Positions 1-9,247 of a stretch of DNA of 64,000 bases are shown in pieces. A model generated the notes under the pieces. The model was not told the origin of the DNA. It did not search any database and saw nothing but the letters and a program-made list of their open reading frames with translations. Both the position numbers and the translations under genes were made by a program. The stretch comes from JAAXQD01 sp963790095 (GTDB lineage: Bacteria > Desulfobacterota > Desulfobacteria > Desulfobacterales > UBA11574), in the NCBI GenBank assembly GCA_963790095.1, contig CAWBNO010000011.1, positions 1 to 64,000 of the forward strand. Direction: 5' to 3'. Positions within the stretch are counted from its first letter, which is position 1, and the number at the start of each line of letters is the position of its first letter.

Positions 1-674
1 ACCACTCTTTTTGCAACTTCGAGTCATTTCACCCAATTTATAAGAAGTCATCTCAAAATAAAGATTTTGGTTCAAGATCAAGGCGGAGCCGAGTTTTAAC
101 CCGCAGGCATACTTTTAGTATGTCGAGGACTTAAAACAAGGTTCCAACGCCGAGATTGGGCCAAAAGATTATTTTGAGATAGCTTCTATTAAACTATCGC
201 CAAAGTCAGTGGTTAAACCGATGTCTCGGAAATTCGCCAATTCAATGAAAATTCGGCCAATTTCGTCGGAATTGAACAAACGAAGCGATGGTATTTATTA
301 ATATCATTGAAAAGGGGGCCTGTAAATCGTAAATTTATGGATGTGACCCAGCTTTTTTGGCCCGGCTTGCAAAGGGTTCGGCAATTGCCAGGTTCACGAC
401 CCGTACCCGGTTTGTCCTGCTGTTCATATCGAACCCTAACGGATTTTCCCTGGGGCGTGAAATCGTCTGCTTGAATTTTTTAAAAGTGGATTTATATTTA
501 ACCCTGACCCAGGGAAATTGGAAAGGGTCTTCTTTTCGGGGCAACCTTCGATATTTAATTTGTTTTTTATTTGTTTTTTCAATTAGTTTTAGCTCATTAG
601 TTAAACTTAAGGTTAACTATAATTCAACGGTATTGGAAACCGTAACTTTAAAAAACTTTTAAAGAGGTTATAAG
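1..674. other. Intergenic region upstream of htpX-like gene
   Basis: No convincing gene is seen here. The left part holds a long imperfect palindrome (40-189, listed separately). The open frames in 335-662 lack a ribosome binding site, a recognisable domain or gene-like composition. The last 100 bases before the protease gene are AT-rich and must contain its promoter, but I cannot point to a clear -35/-10 pair. Confidence 0.5.
40..189. repeat. Long imperfect palindrome, type 1
   Basis: The left arm reads ATAAGAAGTCATCTCAAAAT and the right arm, reverse complemented, reads ATAGAAGCTATCTCAAAAT. The middle contains GATCAAGGCGGAG and a smaller inverted pair CATACTTTTAGTATG. The same interior plan recurs at 24127-24268, and similar outer ends (TAGAAGC..TCAAAA) occur at 26266-26456. 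It could fold as a long hairpin or cruciform; its function is unknown. Confidence 0.7.
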
Positions 675-1592
675 ATGGGAAATCAAATTAAAACAACCAT
701 TTTACTTGCCGTTATGACGGTTTTTTTTCTGTGGATCGGCCAGCTTTTGGGCGGTCGACAGGGCTTGATTATCGCCCTGGTCTTTGCAGCGGGAATGAAT
801 TTTTTCAGTTACTGGTATTCCGACAAAATCGTTCTTCGCATGTACAAAGCCCGTGAAGCGACACCCGCCCAGTCCCCTGAAATCTATTCAATTGTAGAGA
901 ACCTTGCCCGGAATGCCGGTCTTCCCACCCCCAAGGTATACATTATTCCCCAGACCTCTCCCAATGCCTTTGCAACCGGCAGAAACCCGGAACATGCGGT
1001 TGTTGCCGTAACAGAAGGGCTCCTTGACATCATGACCCCTAATGAACTCGCCGGCGTTCTGGCCCATGAATTGGCCGATGTCCAGAACCGCGACATCCTC
1101 ATCGGTTCCATTGCTGCCACCATGGCCGGGGCCGTCATGATGCTGGCGAGTATGGCCCGATGGTCGGCGATTTTTGGCGGTGTGGGCGATGATGAAGAAG
1201 GCGTGGGCGGTTTGGGGTTGATCGTCATGTCGATTCTTGCACCCATTGCAGCCTTACTGATACAGACCGCCATATCCCGGTCCCGGGAATATATGGCCGA
1301 TGCGTCGGGTGCCCGTTTTGCCGGAAACAATGAAGGCCTGGCAAGGGCACTGGAAAAGCTAGGTGCTTACTCGGCCAGACGTCCCATGAATGCCAACCCA
1401 TCCACCGCCCACATGTTTATCGTAAACCCCCTTTCCGGGAAAAAAATGATGAGCTTGTTCTCCACCCACCCGCCCCTGGAAGATCGAATTGCACGGCTCA
1501 GAGGCACCCGGCCACCGATAAGGACCTCGGGTCAGGGCGACGGTATGGATCCGGATAAAGGCAAGGCATTTTGGGACCGATTGTCCGGATAA
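675..1592 (+). CDS. htpX: HtpX-like M48 family membrane metalloprotease with altered zinc motif
   Basis: A 305-residue protein of the usual HtpX size. It has two N-terminal membrane segments (about residues 7-24 and 30-47), the M48 peptidase region and two further hydrophobic stretches (about 143-162 and 182-200). HtpX proteases degrade misfolded inner-membrane proteins with the active site facing the cytoplasm. The family zinc motif HExxH reads H131-E-L-A-D135 here, so the second zinc-ligand histidine is aspartate; the third ligand, Glu205 in SREYMAD, is kept. A ribosome binding site (AAGAGG) precedes the ATG. Family membership is clear. Whether it is catalytically normal is uncertain. It stands alone ahead of the ABC cluster. 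Confidence 0.9.
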   Translation: MGNQIKTTILLAVMTVFFLWIGQLLGGRQGLIIALVFAAGMNFFSYWYSDKIVLRMYKAREATPAQSPEIYSIVENLARNAGLPTPKVYIIPQTSPNAFATGRNPEHAVVAVTEGLLDIMTPNELAGVLAHELADVQNRDILIGSIAATMAGAVMMLASMARWSAIFGGVGDDEEGVGGLGLIVMSILAPIAALLIQTAISRSREYMADASGARFAGNNEGLARALEKLGAYSARRPMNANPSTAHMFIVNPLSGKKMMSLFSTHPPLEDRIARLRGTRPPIRTSGQGDGMDPDKGKAFWDRLSG

Positions 1593-1698
1593 AACAGAAT
1601 TTTTTAATGCCCCCAAAATTTTTAGCCTTGATGTTCGCTCAAAAATTTCCTAATAGACATGCCTGAAAAAAACAAACCGTCGATAAAAAGGAAAAACC

Positions 1699-2637
1699 AT
1701 GATCCATGTTGAAAATTTGACCAAATACTACAACGATTTCTGCGCTGTGGATCGCATCAGCGTCGACATCCATAAAGGTGAAGTCCTCGGCCTGCTGGGC
1801 CCCAATGGCGCAGGTAAGACAACCACGTTGCGGATGCTCACCGGCTATTTTATGCCCACATCCGGAACCATTCGCGTCAAGGACTATCTCCTCGATGAAA
1901 ATTTGCTGGAAATCAAAAAACTCATGGGATATCTCCCCGAGTCCGCCCCCCTGTATCACAACATGCTGGTCTTCGATTATCTCGACTACGTTGCCAAAAT
2001 CCGGGGTCTGGACAAAGACCAAAGGGCTTTTAGGATTCGACAGCTTGTGGATTTGTGCGGACTGGGCGAAATTATGCACCGGAGCATCCATGAACTCTCC
2101 AAAGGGTTGAATCAGCGGGTGGGGCTGGCCCACGCCATGATGACCGACCCGGAAATCCTGATTTTAGATGAACCCACATCCGGACTCGATCCCAATCAGA
2201 TCGTCGAAATCCGGGAGATCATCCGAAAGATCGGCGAGGAGAAAACCGTCATTCTCTCCACCCACATTCTCACCGAAGTCGAAGCCACCTGCGACCGGGT
2301 GGTGATCATCAACAACGGAAAGATCGTTGCGGACGACCATGTGGAACACCTCAAGCAGACCGCCGGACAAAAACATTTTATCCATTTAGAACTCTGCAAC
2401 GCAGATTTTCAAGAAGTATGCCGTGGACTCAACGGTATCGAAGGCGTTGTCAACACGGAACAGATCGACGACACTTCCGGAGGCTCGCTGAGGGTTCGCC
2501 TTGCCTGCGAATCTGCCGTGGACCTGAGAGAAACCATCTACCAAACCATTAAACAGACATCCTGGGTTCTTATCGGGTTTCATCAGGAGACCAAAACCCT
2601 TGAAAACATATTCCGAGAACTCACCAAGGAGGACTGA
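1699..2637 (+). CDS. ABC transporter ATP-binding protein, GldA-like
   Basis: A 312-residue ATPase of the ABC-2 class. Walker A is GPNGAGKTTT (residues 34-43), the signature region is LSKGLNQRVGLA (about 134-145), and Walker B is LILDEPTSGLD (about 154-164), followed by the switch histidine in STHIL. The C-terminal 90 residues form the extra domain usual in this class. The next gene starts 2 bases after the stop with an AAGGAGG site inside the end of this frame, so the two are translationally linked. With the permease and GldG-like protein it forms the GldA-GldF-GldG arrangement known from Bacteroidetes gliding clusters and widespread in Desulfobacterota, where the substrate is unknown. Confidence 0.93.
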   Translation: MIHVENLTKYYNDFCAVDRISVDIHKGEVLGLLGPNGAGKTTTLRMLTGYFMPTSGTIRVKDYLLDENLLEIKKLMGYLPESAPLYHNMLVFDYLDYVAKIRGLDKDQRAFRIRQLVDLCGLGEIMHRSIHELSKGLNQRVGLAHAMMTDPEILILDEPTSGLDPNQIVEIREIIRKIGEEKTVILSTHILTEVEATCDRVVIINNGKIVADDHVEHLKQTAGQKHFIHLELCNADFQEVCRGLNGIEGVVNTEQIDDTSGGSLRVRLACESAVDLRETIYQTIKQTSWVLIGFHQETKTLENIFRELTKED

Positions 2638-2638
2638 C

Positions 2639-3343
2639 ATGCAGCAGGCTATCCGCATCTGCAACAAGGAATTAAAAGACTATTTTATATCCCCCATCGC
2701 CTATATCGTCATATCTATTTTCCTGCTGGTGACGGGGTGGTTCTTTTTTACGACATTTTTCTACTATAACCAGGCCGACCTTAGAAACTTTTTTGGTCTG
2801 CTCCCCATTACCTTCGCCTTCCTCATCCCGGCAGTGACCATGCGATTGTTTTCCGAAGAAATGAATGTGGGATCCTATGAACTGCTTCTCACCCTGCCGG
2901 TAACCTTTAAGGATATTCTCTTGGGCAAATTCCTGGCCGGCGTGTTATTCGTCGCCGCGGCGTTGGTGCCCACCTTGGCCTATCCAATCTGCATCGCATT
3001 TATGGGAGAGCTGGACTGGGGACCCGTGGCAGGCGGTTATCTGGGCGCCCTTTTGCTGGGTGCGGCCTTTGTCGCCGTGGGTCTGTTCTCCTCATCTCTG
3101 ACACGCAACCAGATCATCGCGTTTATTGTGGGCACGGCCATCTGCTTTTCCCTGACGTTGATCGACAAAATGCTCTTTTTCTTTCCCAGTTCTCTTCTGG
3201 GGGTTATCGGGTATCTTGGGGCTGATTTTCATTTCCAAAACATTGCCAAAGGGATTGTCGATTCCCGGGATATTCTCTATTTTCTAAGTGTTGTTTTCAT
3301 CGGCCTTTACGGAACCCATCTGGTTATGCAGGAAAAAAGTTGA
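2639..3343 (+). CDS. ABC-2 type permease, GldF-like
   Basis: A 234-residue integral membrane protein with six predicted hydrophobic segments, typical of ABC-2 permeases. I start it at the ATG at 2639, 10 bases after AAGGAGG, rather than at the upstream in-frame codon at 2600 that overlaps the ATPase. It begins MQQAIRICNKELKDYFISP, the common start of this family (an amphipathic helix with KEL before the first membrane segment). It presumably forms the membrane channel for the ATPase at 1699-2637. The next gene begins 11 bases downstream. Confidence 0.92.
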   Translation: MQQAIRICNKELKDYFISPIAYIVISIFLLVTGWFFFTTFFYYNQADLRNFFGLLPITFAFLIPAVTMRLFSEEMNVGSYELLLTLPVTFKDILLGKFLAGVLFVAAALVPTLAYPICIAFMGELDWGPVAGGYLGALLLGAAFVAVGLFSSSLTRNQIIAFIVGTAICFSLTLIDKMLFFFPSSLLGVIGYLGADFHFQNIAKGIVDSRDILYFLSVVFIGLYGTHLVMQEKS

Positions 3344-3353
3344 GGAGCACACC

Positions 3354-5555
3354 ATGAGCATGCAGAACCCCTTTGCAAAATATATAAAAATGTCCATTTA
3401 TCTGGTCATTATCGTTCTCGTCAATGTGGCGGGCATGACCCTCTTTTTCAGGATGGACCTCACCGAAAACAGAACCTATTCCATATCCGAAGCCAGCAAA
3501 ACGGTGGTTTCCACACTTTCCGAACCTCTGACCGTCAATGTGTTTTTCACCAAAGATTTGCCGGCCCCTTACAATAATACGGAGCGATATCTGCACGATC
3601 TCCTCGAAGAATATGCTATCCACGCCAACGCGTATTTCAATTACCGGTTTTATGACGTCAGCCCCGAGGCTGAAGGGATCGACCCCCGGGCACTGGAGAA
3701 TCAGAAACTGGCCAACAACTACGGTATCCACCCGGTTCAAATCCAGGTTTTCGAAGAAGACGAGGTGAAATTCAAAAAGGCCTATATGGGCCTGGTGTTG
3801 ATCCACGGAGATATGGTGGAGAGGATTCCCACCATTACCGCCATCAATGGCATCGAGTACACACTGACCACGGCCATACAGAAACTGAACAACAAAATCA
3901 GCGCTCTGTTGGGTCTGTCCGACACGATCAAGGTCAAGCTCTTCCTTTCTTCCTCGTTGAAATCTGTTGCACCGTTTATGGGCCTCGACCAACTTCCCGA
4001 ATACCCAGACAAGGTGAAAGGGATCGTTGAAAGCCTGAATGCCAAAAACTACGGAAAGCTGGAATATTCCTATATCGACCCTTCAACAGTGCCGACACAG
4101 GCGCCGTCCTGGAAAAAATATAACCTGATGCACCTCCAATGGCCGGCCCTGTCCGACGACAAGATCCAGGCCGGAGAAGGAACCATCGGCCTGGTGATGG
4201 AATACGGGGAAAAAATCAGGGAGATCCCCTTGTTAAGCGTTCTCAGGCTTCCCATCATCGGGACCCAATATAATCTGACCGGCCTCGACGACATGGAACG
4301 CCTCATCGACGACAATCTGGAGATGCTGGTGGATATCAACGAAAACCTCGGATACCTTTCGGATCACGGCACCCTCGATATTTCAGGGGCCTCGCCCATG
4401 GGGCAGCGAAACCCCGACACCTTATCCACTTTTTCAAACCTGGTTTCCCGGACATACAGCATCACACCCATTAACTTAAAAGACGCCAATATCCCCCCAA
4501 GCATCAACTGCCTGGTCATCGTGCGACCCACGGAAGCTTTTTCAGATTTCGAACTCTACCAGATCGATCAGGCATTGATGAAGGGAACCAATTTGGCACT
4601 CTTTCTGGATGCCTTTAAAGAAGTCAGGCCCAACACCCAGCAGCCTTTTGGAATGAACCGGGAACCCAATTATGTTCCGCTGGATACCGGTCTTGAAAAA
4701 TTGCTGGACCATTACGGCATCCGCATAAAAAAATCGTATGTCCTCGATGAAAACTGTCACAAGCAACGGCTTCCCCAAAGCATGGGCGGGGGTGAACGGC
4801 CCATATATTTTGCCCCCATCATCAAAAACAGGTTCATAAACCATGATCTTGAGTATATGCGGGGCATCAACGGACTGATTTCAGTTAAAATATCGCCCTT
4901 GGAACTGGATGAAAAACGAATTTCAGAACATACGCTCACGGCGGTGAAGCTCATTGCATCTTCAGAAAAATCCTGGGAAATGGGTCAGCCCATCAATCTC
5001 AACCCCATGTTCCTCAGTCCGCCGTCCTCGGATGATGAGCAGCAGAGTTTTCCGTTGGCCTATATTCTTGAAGGGTCGTTCCCCAGTTATTTTGACGGAA
5101 AACAGATGCCTGAAAAAACCACCGAAGATATTGGCACGGAAAATCAGGAGGATAAAGAGACCGCCCCCGAACCGGTGGCGGAGAAGGCAACCGTCGATCT
5201 GTCGAAAATCAAAGGCAAAGGAGGGTTTATATCCAAAGGAAAGCCCGCCAAAATTTTCCTTCTGGCCTCGTCGGACATGCTCAAAGACAATGTTCTGGAT
5301 CCTGAAGGGAACAGCCCCAACGACATGTTCGTTCTAAACATCATCGATGCCCTGAACCATCGTGAAAATATTGCCATGATGCGAAGCAAGGTGCTCAGTT
5401 TCAATCCCCTGGTGGATACCGGAGCGCTGACAAAAACCTTTGTCAAAACCTTTAACATTGCCGGCCTTCCGGTACTGGTGGTCTTTTTAGGCCTCGTGGT
5501 TTGGCTGAAGCGCCATTCCAGAAAAAAGCGGATCGCGTCGATGTTTCAGAAATAA
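3354..5555 (+). CDS. GldG-like ABC transporter auxiliary protein
   Basis: A 733-residue protein with one N-terminal membrane segment (about residues 14-32) and one near the C-terminus (LPVLVVFLGLVVWL). Between them lies a large extracytoplasmic region of the GldG / ABC_transp_aux type (N-terminal SxAS-xTxxxLxEPLTV pattern). GldG proteins pair with GldF and GldA; the exported substrate is unknown. The start chosen is the ATG at 3354, preceded by TTGAGGAG that overlaps the permease stop; the in-frame extension to 3288 would overlap that gene. A low-complexity acidic/proline stretch (about residues 588-615) suggests a linker. Confidence 0.88.
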   Translation: MSMQNPFAKYIKMSIYLVIIVLVNVAGMTLFFRMDLTENRTYSISEASKTVVSTLSEPLTVNVFFTKDLPAPYNNTERYLHDLLEEYAIHANAYFNYRFYDVSPEAEGIDPRALENQKLANNYGIHPVQIQVFEEDEVKFKKAYMGLVLIHGDMVERIPTITAINGIEYTLTTAIQKLNNKISALLGLSDTIKVKLFLSSSLKSVAPFMGLDQLPEYPDKVKGIVESLNAKNYGKLEYSYIDPSTVPTQAPSWKKYNLMHLQWPALSDDKIQAGEGTIGLVMEYGEKIREIPLLSVLRLPIIGTQYNLTGLDDMERLIDDNLEMLVDINENLGYLSDHGTLDISGASPMGQRNPDTLSTFSNLVSRTYSITPINLKDANIPPSINCLVIVRPTEAFSDFELYQIDQALMKGTNLALFLDAFKEVRPNTQQPFGMNREPNYVPLDTGLEKLLDHYGIRIKKSYVLDENCHKQRLPQSMGGGERPIYFAPIIKNRFINHDLEYMRGINGLISVKISPLELDEKRISEHTLTAVKLIASSEKSWEMGQPINLNPMFLSPPSSDDEQQSFPLAYILEGSFPSYFDGKQMPEKTTEDIGTENQEDKETAPEPVAEKATVDLSKIKGKGGFISKGKPAKIFLLASSDMLKDNVLDPEGNSPNDMFVLNIIDALNHRENIAMMRSKVLSFNPLVDTGALTKTFVKTFNIAGLPVLVVFLGLVVWLKRHSRKKRIASMFQK

Positions 5556-5570
5556 AGAAACGTATAACCG

Positions 5571-5776
5571 TTCAAGGTCTTAGGGTTCGGAGTTAAACCG
5601 ATTGTGCAATCTACCTCAACCCCGGACCGAAAACCCTTGAACCCGTGAACCCATTGAAAGAGTCAAATATGATAAATTTGTGAAACGTGAAACGTAAAAT
5701 GAATACATTTAGTATTCATTAAGAGAAAACATTACACAACATATAGACTTTTCACGTTTAACTTTTTACTTTTTAC
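5571..5776. repeat. Two imperfect palindromes between gldG-like and DUF4340 genes
   Basis: The first (about 5571-5655) pairs TTCAAGG..TTAGGGTTCGG with CCGAAAACCCTTGAA. The second (about 5680-5776) has a perfect inner hairpin AATGAATAC/GTATTCATT at 5698-5720 and outer GTGAAACGT-type repeats facing CTTTTCACGTTTA. Such GTGAAACGTGAAACGT and CCCTTGAACCC units are common intergenic repeats in this type of genome. No gene is present in this gap. Confidence 0.55.
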
Positions 5777-5789
5777 GGAACTATCAAAT

Positions 5790-6773
5790 ATGAAACTAAA
5801 AAAAGAATATCTAATACTTACGGCCATTATGGTCGCCTTGATCCTTTATCTTGTACTGCACCGGTCGAACCGGACCCACTATACCCTTCCGGAAATTTCT
5901 TCCATTCCCGGCAAACAGATTTCAAAAATAGCGTTCGAAAAAGCCGACGGAACCGTTGTTTTGAACAAAAAAGACAACACCTGGTATATCGGGCCGAAAG
6001 CCTATCCTGCCGATTCAGATAAGGTCCAAGACATCCTTAACGTTATTGAAAACTTAAAAATGACGGCCCTGGTATCGGAATCCAAAAACTATGTCCGGTA
6101 CGATTTAAATCCGGACAAAAAAATCCACGTAAAAGCCTGGCAGGGCGAGTCCCTGATCAGAGAGTTCGATATCGGGAAAGCAGCCGCAACCTTTCAGCAC
6201 ACGTTTGTGAAACTGGCGGAAAATCCCAATGTATATCATGCCAGGGGAGATTTCAGACAAAAATTCGATCCCGCCGTCGAAGATCTCCGGGACAAGACCG
6301 TCCTGTCATTTGTGCAAAAAGATCTCCGGGAAATAAACATTATCGGGGATAAAAAGACCCTGGCCCTCCATCTAAAACAGGGGGTCGAAGCAGACGGAGA
6401 GAAAAAGGATGCAGCCGCCAAATCCGGTAAAAGTTCGGAACCTCAAACCTCCTGGATGGATGCCAAAGGCAAAAAAGTGGATGCCGTCAAGGTGGGCCGC
6501 CTCCTCGGTTTTCTGAATCGGCTGGAATGCGAAGCCTATCTGGACGATTCTAAAAAAGACGGTTTTAAAGATCCCGTCTATGTCGTTACACTGAAGGGCG
6601 CAAAGGACTATACCCTTTCAATATTTGTCCCAAAAAACAAGGATGAAAAAGCGTATCCGGCGGTCTCTTCGGAAAATGATTATCCTTTTTTACTGTCCGA
6701 CATCCAGATCGACAGTCTTAAATCCCATATCGCCGAAATTAAAACCGCCCCGGATGCAGCCCCGGTGAAATAG
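5790..6773 (+). CDS. DUF4340 domain protein
   Basis: A 327-residue protein with an N-terminal membrane anchor (about residues 7-24, following a KLKKEY basic start) and an extracytoplasmic part of the DUF4340 type. Two repeats of the domain can be recognised: one around KIAFEKADGTVVLNKKDNTW and one in the C-terminal third around FLNRLECEAYLDD. DUF4340 genes often follow gldG-like genes, as here, so a role with the ABC cluster is likely but its function is unknown. A 234-base gap filled with palindromic repeats separates it from that cluster. Confidence 0.85.
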   Translation: MKLKKEYLILTAIMVALILYLVLHRSNRTHYTLPEISSIPGKQISKIAFEKADGTVVLNKKDNTWYIGPKAYPADSDKVQDILNVIENLKMTALVSESKNYVRYDLNPDKKIHVKAWQGESLIREFDIGKAAATFQHTFVKLAENPNVYHARGDFRQKFDPAVEDLRDKTVLSFVQKDLREINIIGDKKTLALHLKQGVEADGEKKDAAAKSGKSSEPQTSWMDAKGKKVDAVKVGRLLGFLNRLECEAYLDDSKKDGFKDPVYVVTLKGAKDYTLSIFVPKNKDEKAYPAVSSENDYPFLLSDIQIDSLKSHIAEIKTAPDAAPVK

Positions 6774-6823
6774 GCATTTTCCCAGAGGAACAGGCTTCCC
6801 ATTCCACGGGGAAAAGACTTCAA

Positions 6824-6851
6824 GTTCTTCTCCAATTAGTTGGAGAAGAAC
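6824..6851. terminator. Bidirectional hairpin terminator between convergent genes
   Basis: A perfect 12-bp inverted repeat, GTTCTTCTCCAA / TTGGAGAAGAAC, with loop TTAG and followed by CATTTTTAA. It lies between the 3' ends of the DUF4340 gene (+) and the ABC permease at 6976 (-), where a shared terminator is expected. The GC content of the stem is modest. Confidence 0.6.
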
Positions 6852-6975
6852 CATTTTTAAGAATTTCACTCGAATTCTTGAACCCTTGGCCCCTGAATCC
6901 TTTAAAAAGCATCCACTCTTTTGCAGATGATCCACAATTCATTGACAAAGCAGTTTAAAGGTCAGACCGATCGTG

Positions 6976-8085
6976 TCAATACATCCGCCGACGGAACAGC
7001 CATCCTGCAGTAGCAAGAGCAACTATCCCCATGACCGCCATGGGCCAGTACTGGGTCCACAGCAGATCGAAGGAGGCCCCTTCAAGAAAAACCGAACGAA
7101 CGATGATGAGAAAGTAGCGCATGGGATTTATGTAAGTGAGGTACTGAACCATTGGCGGCATATTGGCGATGGGCGTCGCAAACCCTGAAAGAATGATGGT
7201 CGGAACCAGGAACAGGAAGGCCCCGAGAAGCCCCTGCTGCTGGGTAACCGCAATGGAGGATATCATGAGTCCCGTGCCCACGGCGGAAAGAAGGAAGGTA
7301 AAAAGTCCCAGATAGAGGGCGGGGACGCTTCCCCGCATGGGCACGTGAAACCAGAACACCACCACCAGAATAATAAATGTCGCTTCAAAGGTGCCAATGA
7401 TAAAACCGGGCAAGGCCTTTGCAATGAGAATTTCAAGGGGCCTCATGGGGGTCACGAGCAGCTGGTCAAAGGTGCCGGCCTCCCGCTCTCTGGCCACGGA
7501 CAACGCCGTCACCAGCATGGTCACAACCAGGGTCAGAAGGGCGACGATGCCCGGGATGATAAACCAGTGGGAATCGAGAGCGGTATTAAACCAGGATCTG
7601 ACGAACAGTCTGGCCGGGGGCGGCGAATGACCGTGTAGGATCGCCCATTGCCGGTTGAAATCCGTGACAATGCTGTTCAAGTAATTCAACACAACCATTG
7701 CCGTGTTGGAATTTCGGCCGTCCACGATGATCTGGACCTCCGCCGGCCGGTTGTGGAGCAGGTTTTCTGAAAATTTTGACGCCACATGGACCACCACGCG
7801 CACTTTTTGGGTGTTGATGAGGGGGGCGATCTCCGTGTCGCTGCGAATCACGGTCGTTAAGGAAAAATTGGGAGAACCCTGGATCTTCGCCAAAAATTCC
7901 CTGGAAGCACGCCCGGAGTCCTCGTTGTAGACGGCATAGGGGACATGGTCCAGATTGAAACTGGCAGCATAGCCGAAAATGATAAGCTGAACCACCGGCG
8001 GCACGATAACAACCATCCTGCTCTTTTTATCGGTAAAAAGGGCCAGAAACTCCTTGATCATCAGGGCGATTATTCGACGCACCAT
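6976..8085 (-). CDS. ABC-2 type permease (YbhR/YbhS-like), second of pair
   Basis: A 369-residue ABC-2 permease. It has one membrane segment near the N-terminus (VVIVPPVVQLIIFGYAASF), a long periplasmic loop to about residue 170, then five membrane segments. The sequence REREAGTFDQLLVTPMRP is the conserved cytoplasmic motif of this family. It ends an operon on the - strand of HlyD adaptor, double ATPase and two permeases, the same order as the E. coli ybhGFSR drug-efflux set. It starts 13 bases after the previous permease. Substrate is unknown. Confidence 0.92.
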   Translation of the reverse strand: MVRRIIALMIKEFLALFTDKKSRMVVIVPPVVQLIIFGYAASFNLDHVPYAVYNEDSGRASREFLAKIQGSPNFSLTTVIRSDTEIAPLINTQKVRVVVHVASKFSENLLHNRPAEVQIIVDGRNSNTAMVVLNYLNSIVTDFNRQWAILHGHSPPPARLFVRSWFNTALDSHWFIIPGIVALLTLVVTMLVTALSVAREREAGTFDQLLVTPMRPLEILIAKALPGFIIGTFEATFIILVVVFWFHVPMRGSVPALYLGLFTFLLSAVGTGLMISSIAVTQQQGLLGAFLFLVPTIILSGFATPIANMPPMVQYLTYINPMRYFLIIVRSVFLEGASFDLLWTQYWPMAVMGIVALATAGWLFRRRMY

Positions 8086-8098
8086 CTGTTTTTCCCCA

Positions 8099-9247
8099 TC
8101 ATAGACGTTTTTTCATCCGCTTTTTTACGATCATAAGAAATATTAGGGCCATGGCCATAAGGGCCAGACCGTCATAGATAATGATTGGCCACACATCCCC
8201 AGCCAGAAAAACCGTCTGTAACATACTGACAAAATAGCGCGCTGCAATGACGTGGGTCAGGGTCTGGATGATTGCCGGCATGGAGCTTATGTCGAATATG
8301 AAACCCGAAAGAATAAAGGCCGGCAAAAACGTAACGATGATGGCAACCTGTCCGGCCACGAACTGGCTTTTTGCCACAACCGATATGAGAAGACCCATGG
8401 AAAGGGCCGTTACCAGAAAGAGCGACGACCCTGCGAAAAGGACCCACAAAGAACCTTTCAAAGGCACATTGAAAAACCACGTGGCCATGATCACAGACAG
8501 GGTCATTCCCCCCATCCCCATGATGAAATAGGGAATAATCTTGCCCAGTATGATCTCACGCACCTGGACCGGCGTGACCATAAGGGCCTCCATGGTGCCC
8601 CGCTCCCACTCCCTGGCCACCACCATGGCCGTCAGGAGTGCGCCGATAAGGGTCATTATCACCGCGATGAGGCCCGGAACCAGAAAGTTCCTGCTGCGCA
8701 TCTCGGCATTGAACCATATCCGTTCCTTCACCTTGACCGGGATATAAAGGGGCCTGCCGCTTTCAATGGATGTCCGCTCGAGCCATTTGCCCCAGACCCC
8801 TCTGACATACCCCTCTATAATCCTGGCCCGGTTGGCATCCACGCCGTTTACGAAGACCCCGATGGGCGCATCCCCCGTGTTAAGTATTTTTTTTCCGAAA
8901 TCTTCCCGAAGCCAGACGATCCCGTCCACCCTCCCCTCGATCATTGCCTGTTCCGCCGTCTGTATGTCCGTCACGATGACCGGTACAAAGTATCTGGACT
9001 GCCGAAATCCGGCCAAAAAATCCGAGGTCTCGTTGCTCTGATGTTCCACCACGATTGCGATGGGGACATATTTGGCGTCCAAGGACACGCCGTATCCAAA
9101 GAGGAAAAGCAGTATCATGGGGAGCACAAAGGCGATGGCGATGCTGGAGGGATCCCTTATGATCTGATAGCTTTCCTTGCGGATCAGTCCTTTAAGCCGC
9201 ATGATATTTATGCCGTTGCCAACACCGCGCTTTTGGGGAACTTTCAT
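8099..9247 (-). CDS. ABC-2 type permease (YbhR/YbhS-like), first of pair
   Basis: A 382-residue ABC-2 permease with the same plan as its downstream partner: an N-terminal membrane segment (about 32-50), a large periplasmic loop, then five membrane segments preceded by REWERGTMEALMVTPVQ. Its ATG overlaps the stop of the ATPase gene in an ATGA arrangement (9244-9247), so translation is coupled. The two permeases probably form a heterodimer driven by the double ATPase. The start could also lie at an internal ATG (MRLKGLIRKE), 15 codons in. Confidence 0.92.
   Translation of the reverse strand: MKVPQKRGVGNGINIMRLKGLIRKESYQIIRDPSSIAIAFVLPMILLFLFGYGVSLDAKYVPIAIVVEHQSNETSDFLAGFRQSRYFVPVIVTDIQTAEQAMIEGRVDGIVWLREDFGKKILNTGDAPIGVFVNGVDANRARIIEGYVRGVWGKWLERTSIESGRPLYIPVKVKERIWFNAEMRSRNFLVPGLIAVIMTLIGALLTAMVVAREWERGTMEALMVTPVQVREIILGKIIPYFIMGMGGMTLSVIMATWFFNVPLKGSLWVLFAGSSLFLVTALSMGLLISVVAKSQFVAGQVAIIVTFLPAFILSGFIFDISSMPAIIQTLTHVIAARYFVSMLQTVFLAGDVWPIIIYDGLALMAMALIFLMIVKKRMKKRL

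Noticed and set aside
357..662. 101-codon frame upstream of htpX
   Set aside because: No recognisable domain, no ribosome binding site, and the C-terminal part is simple AT-rich sequence.
884..1330. 148-codon frame on the - strand within htpX-like gene
   Set aside because: It is the shadow of a clear M48 protease frame and has no domain or ribosome binding site.
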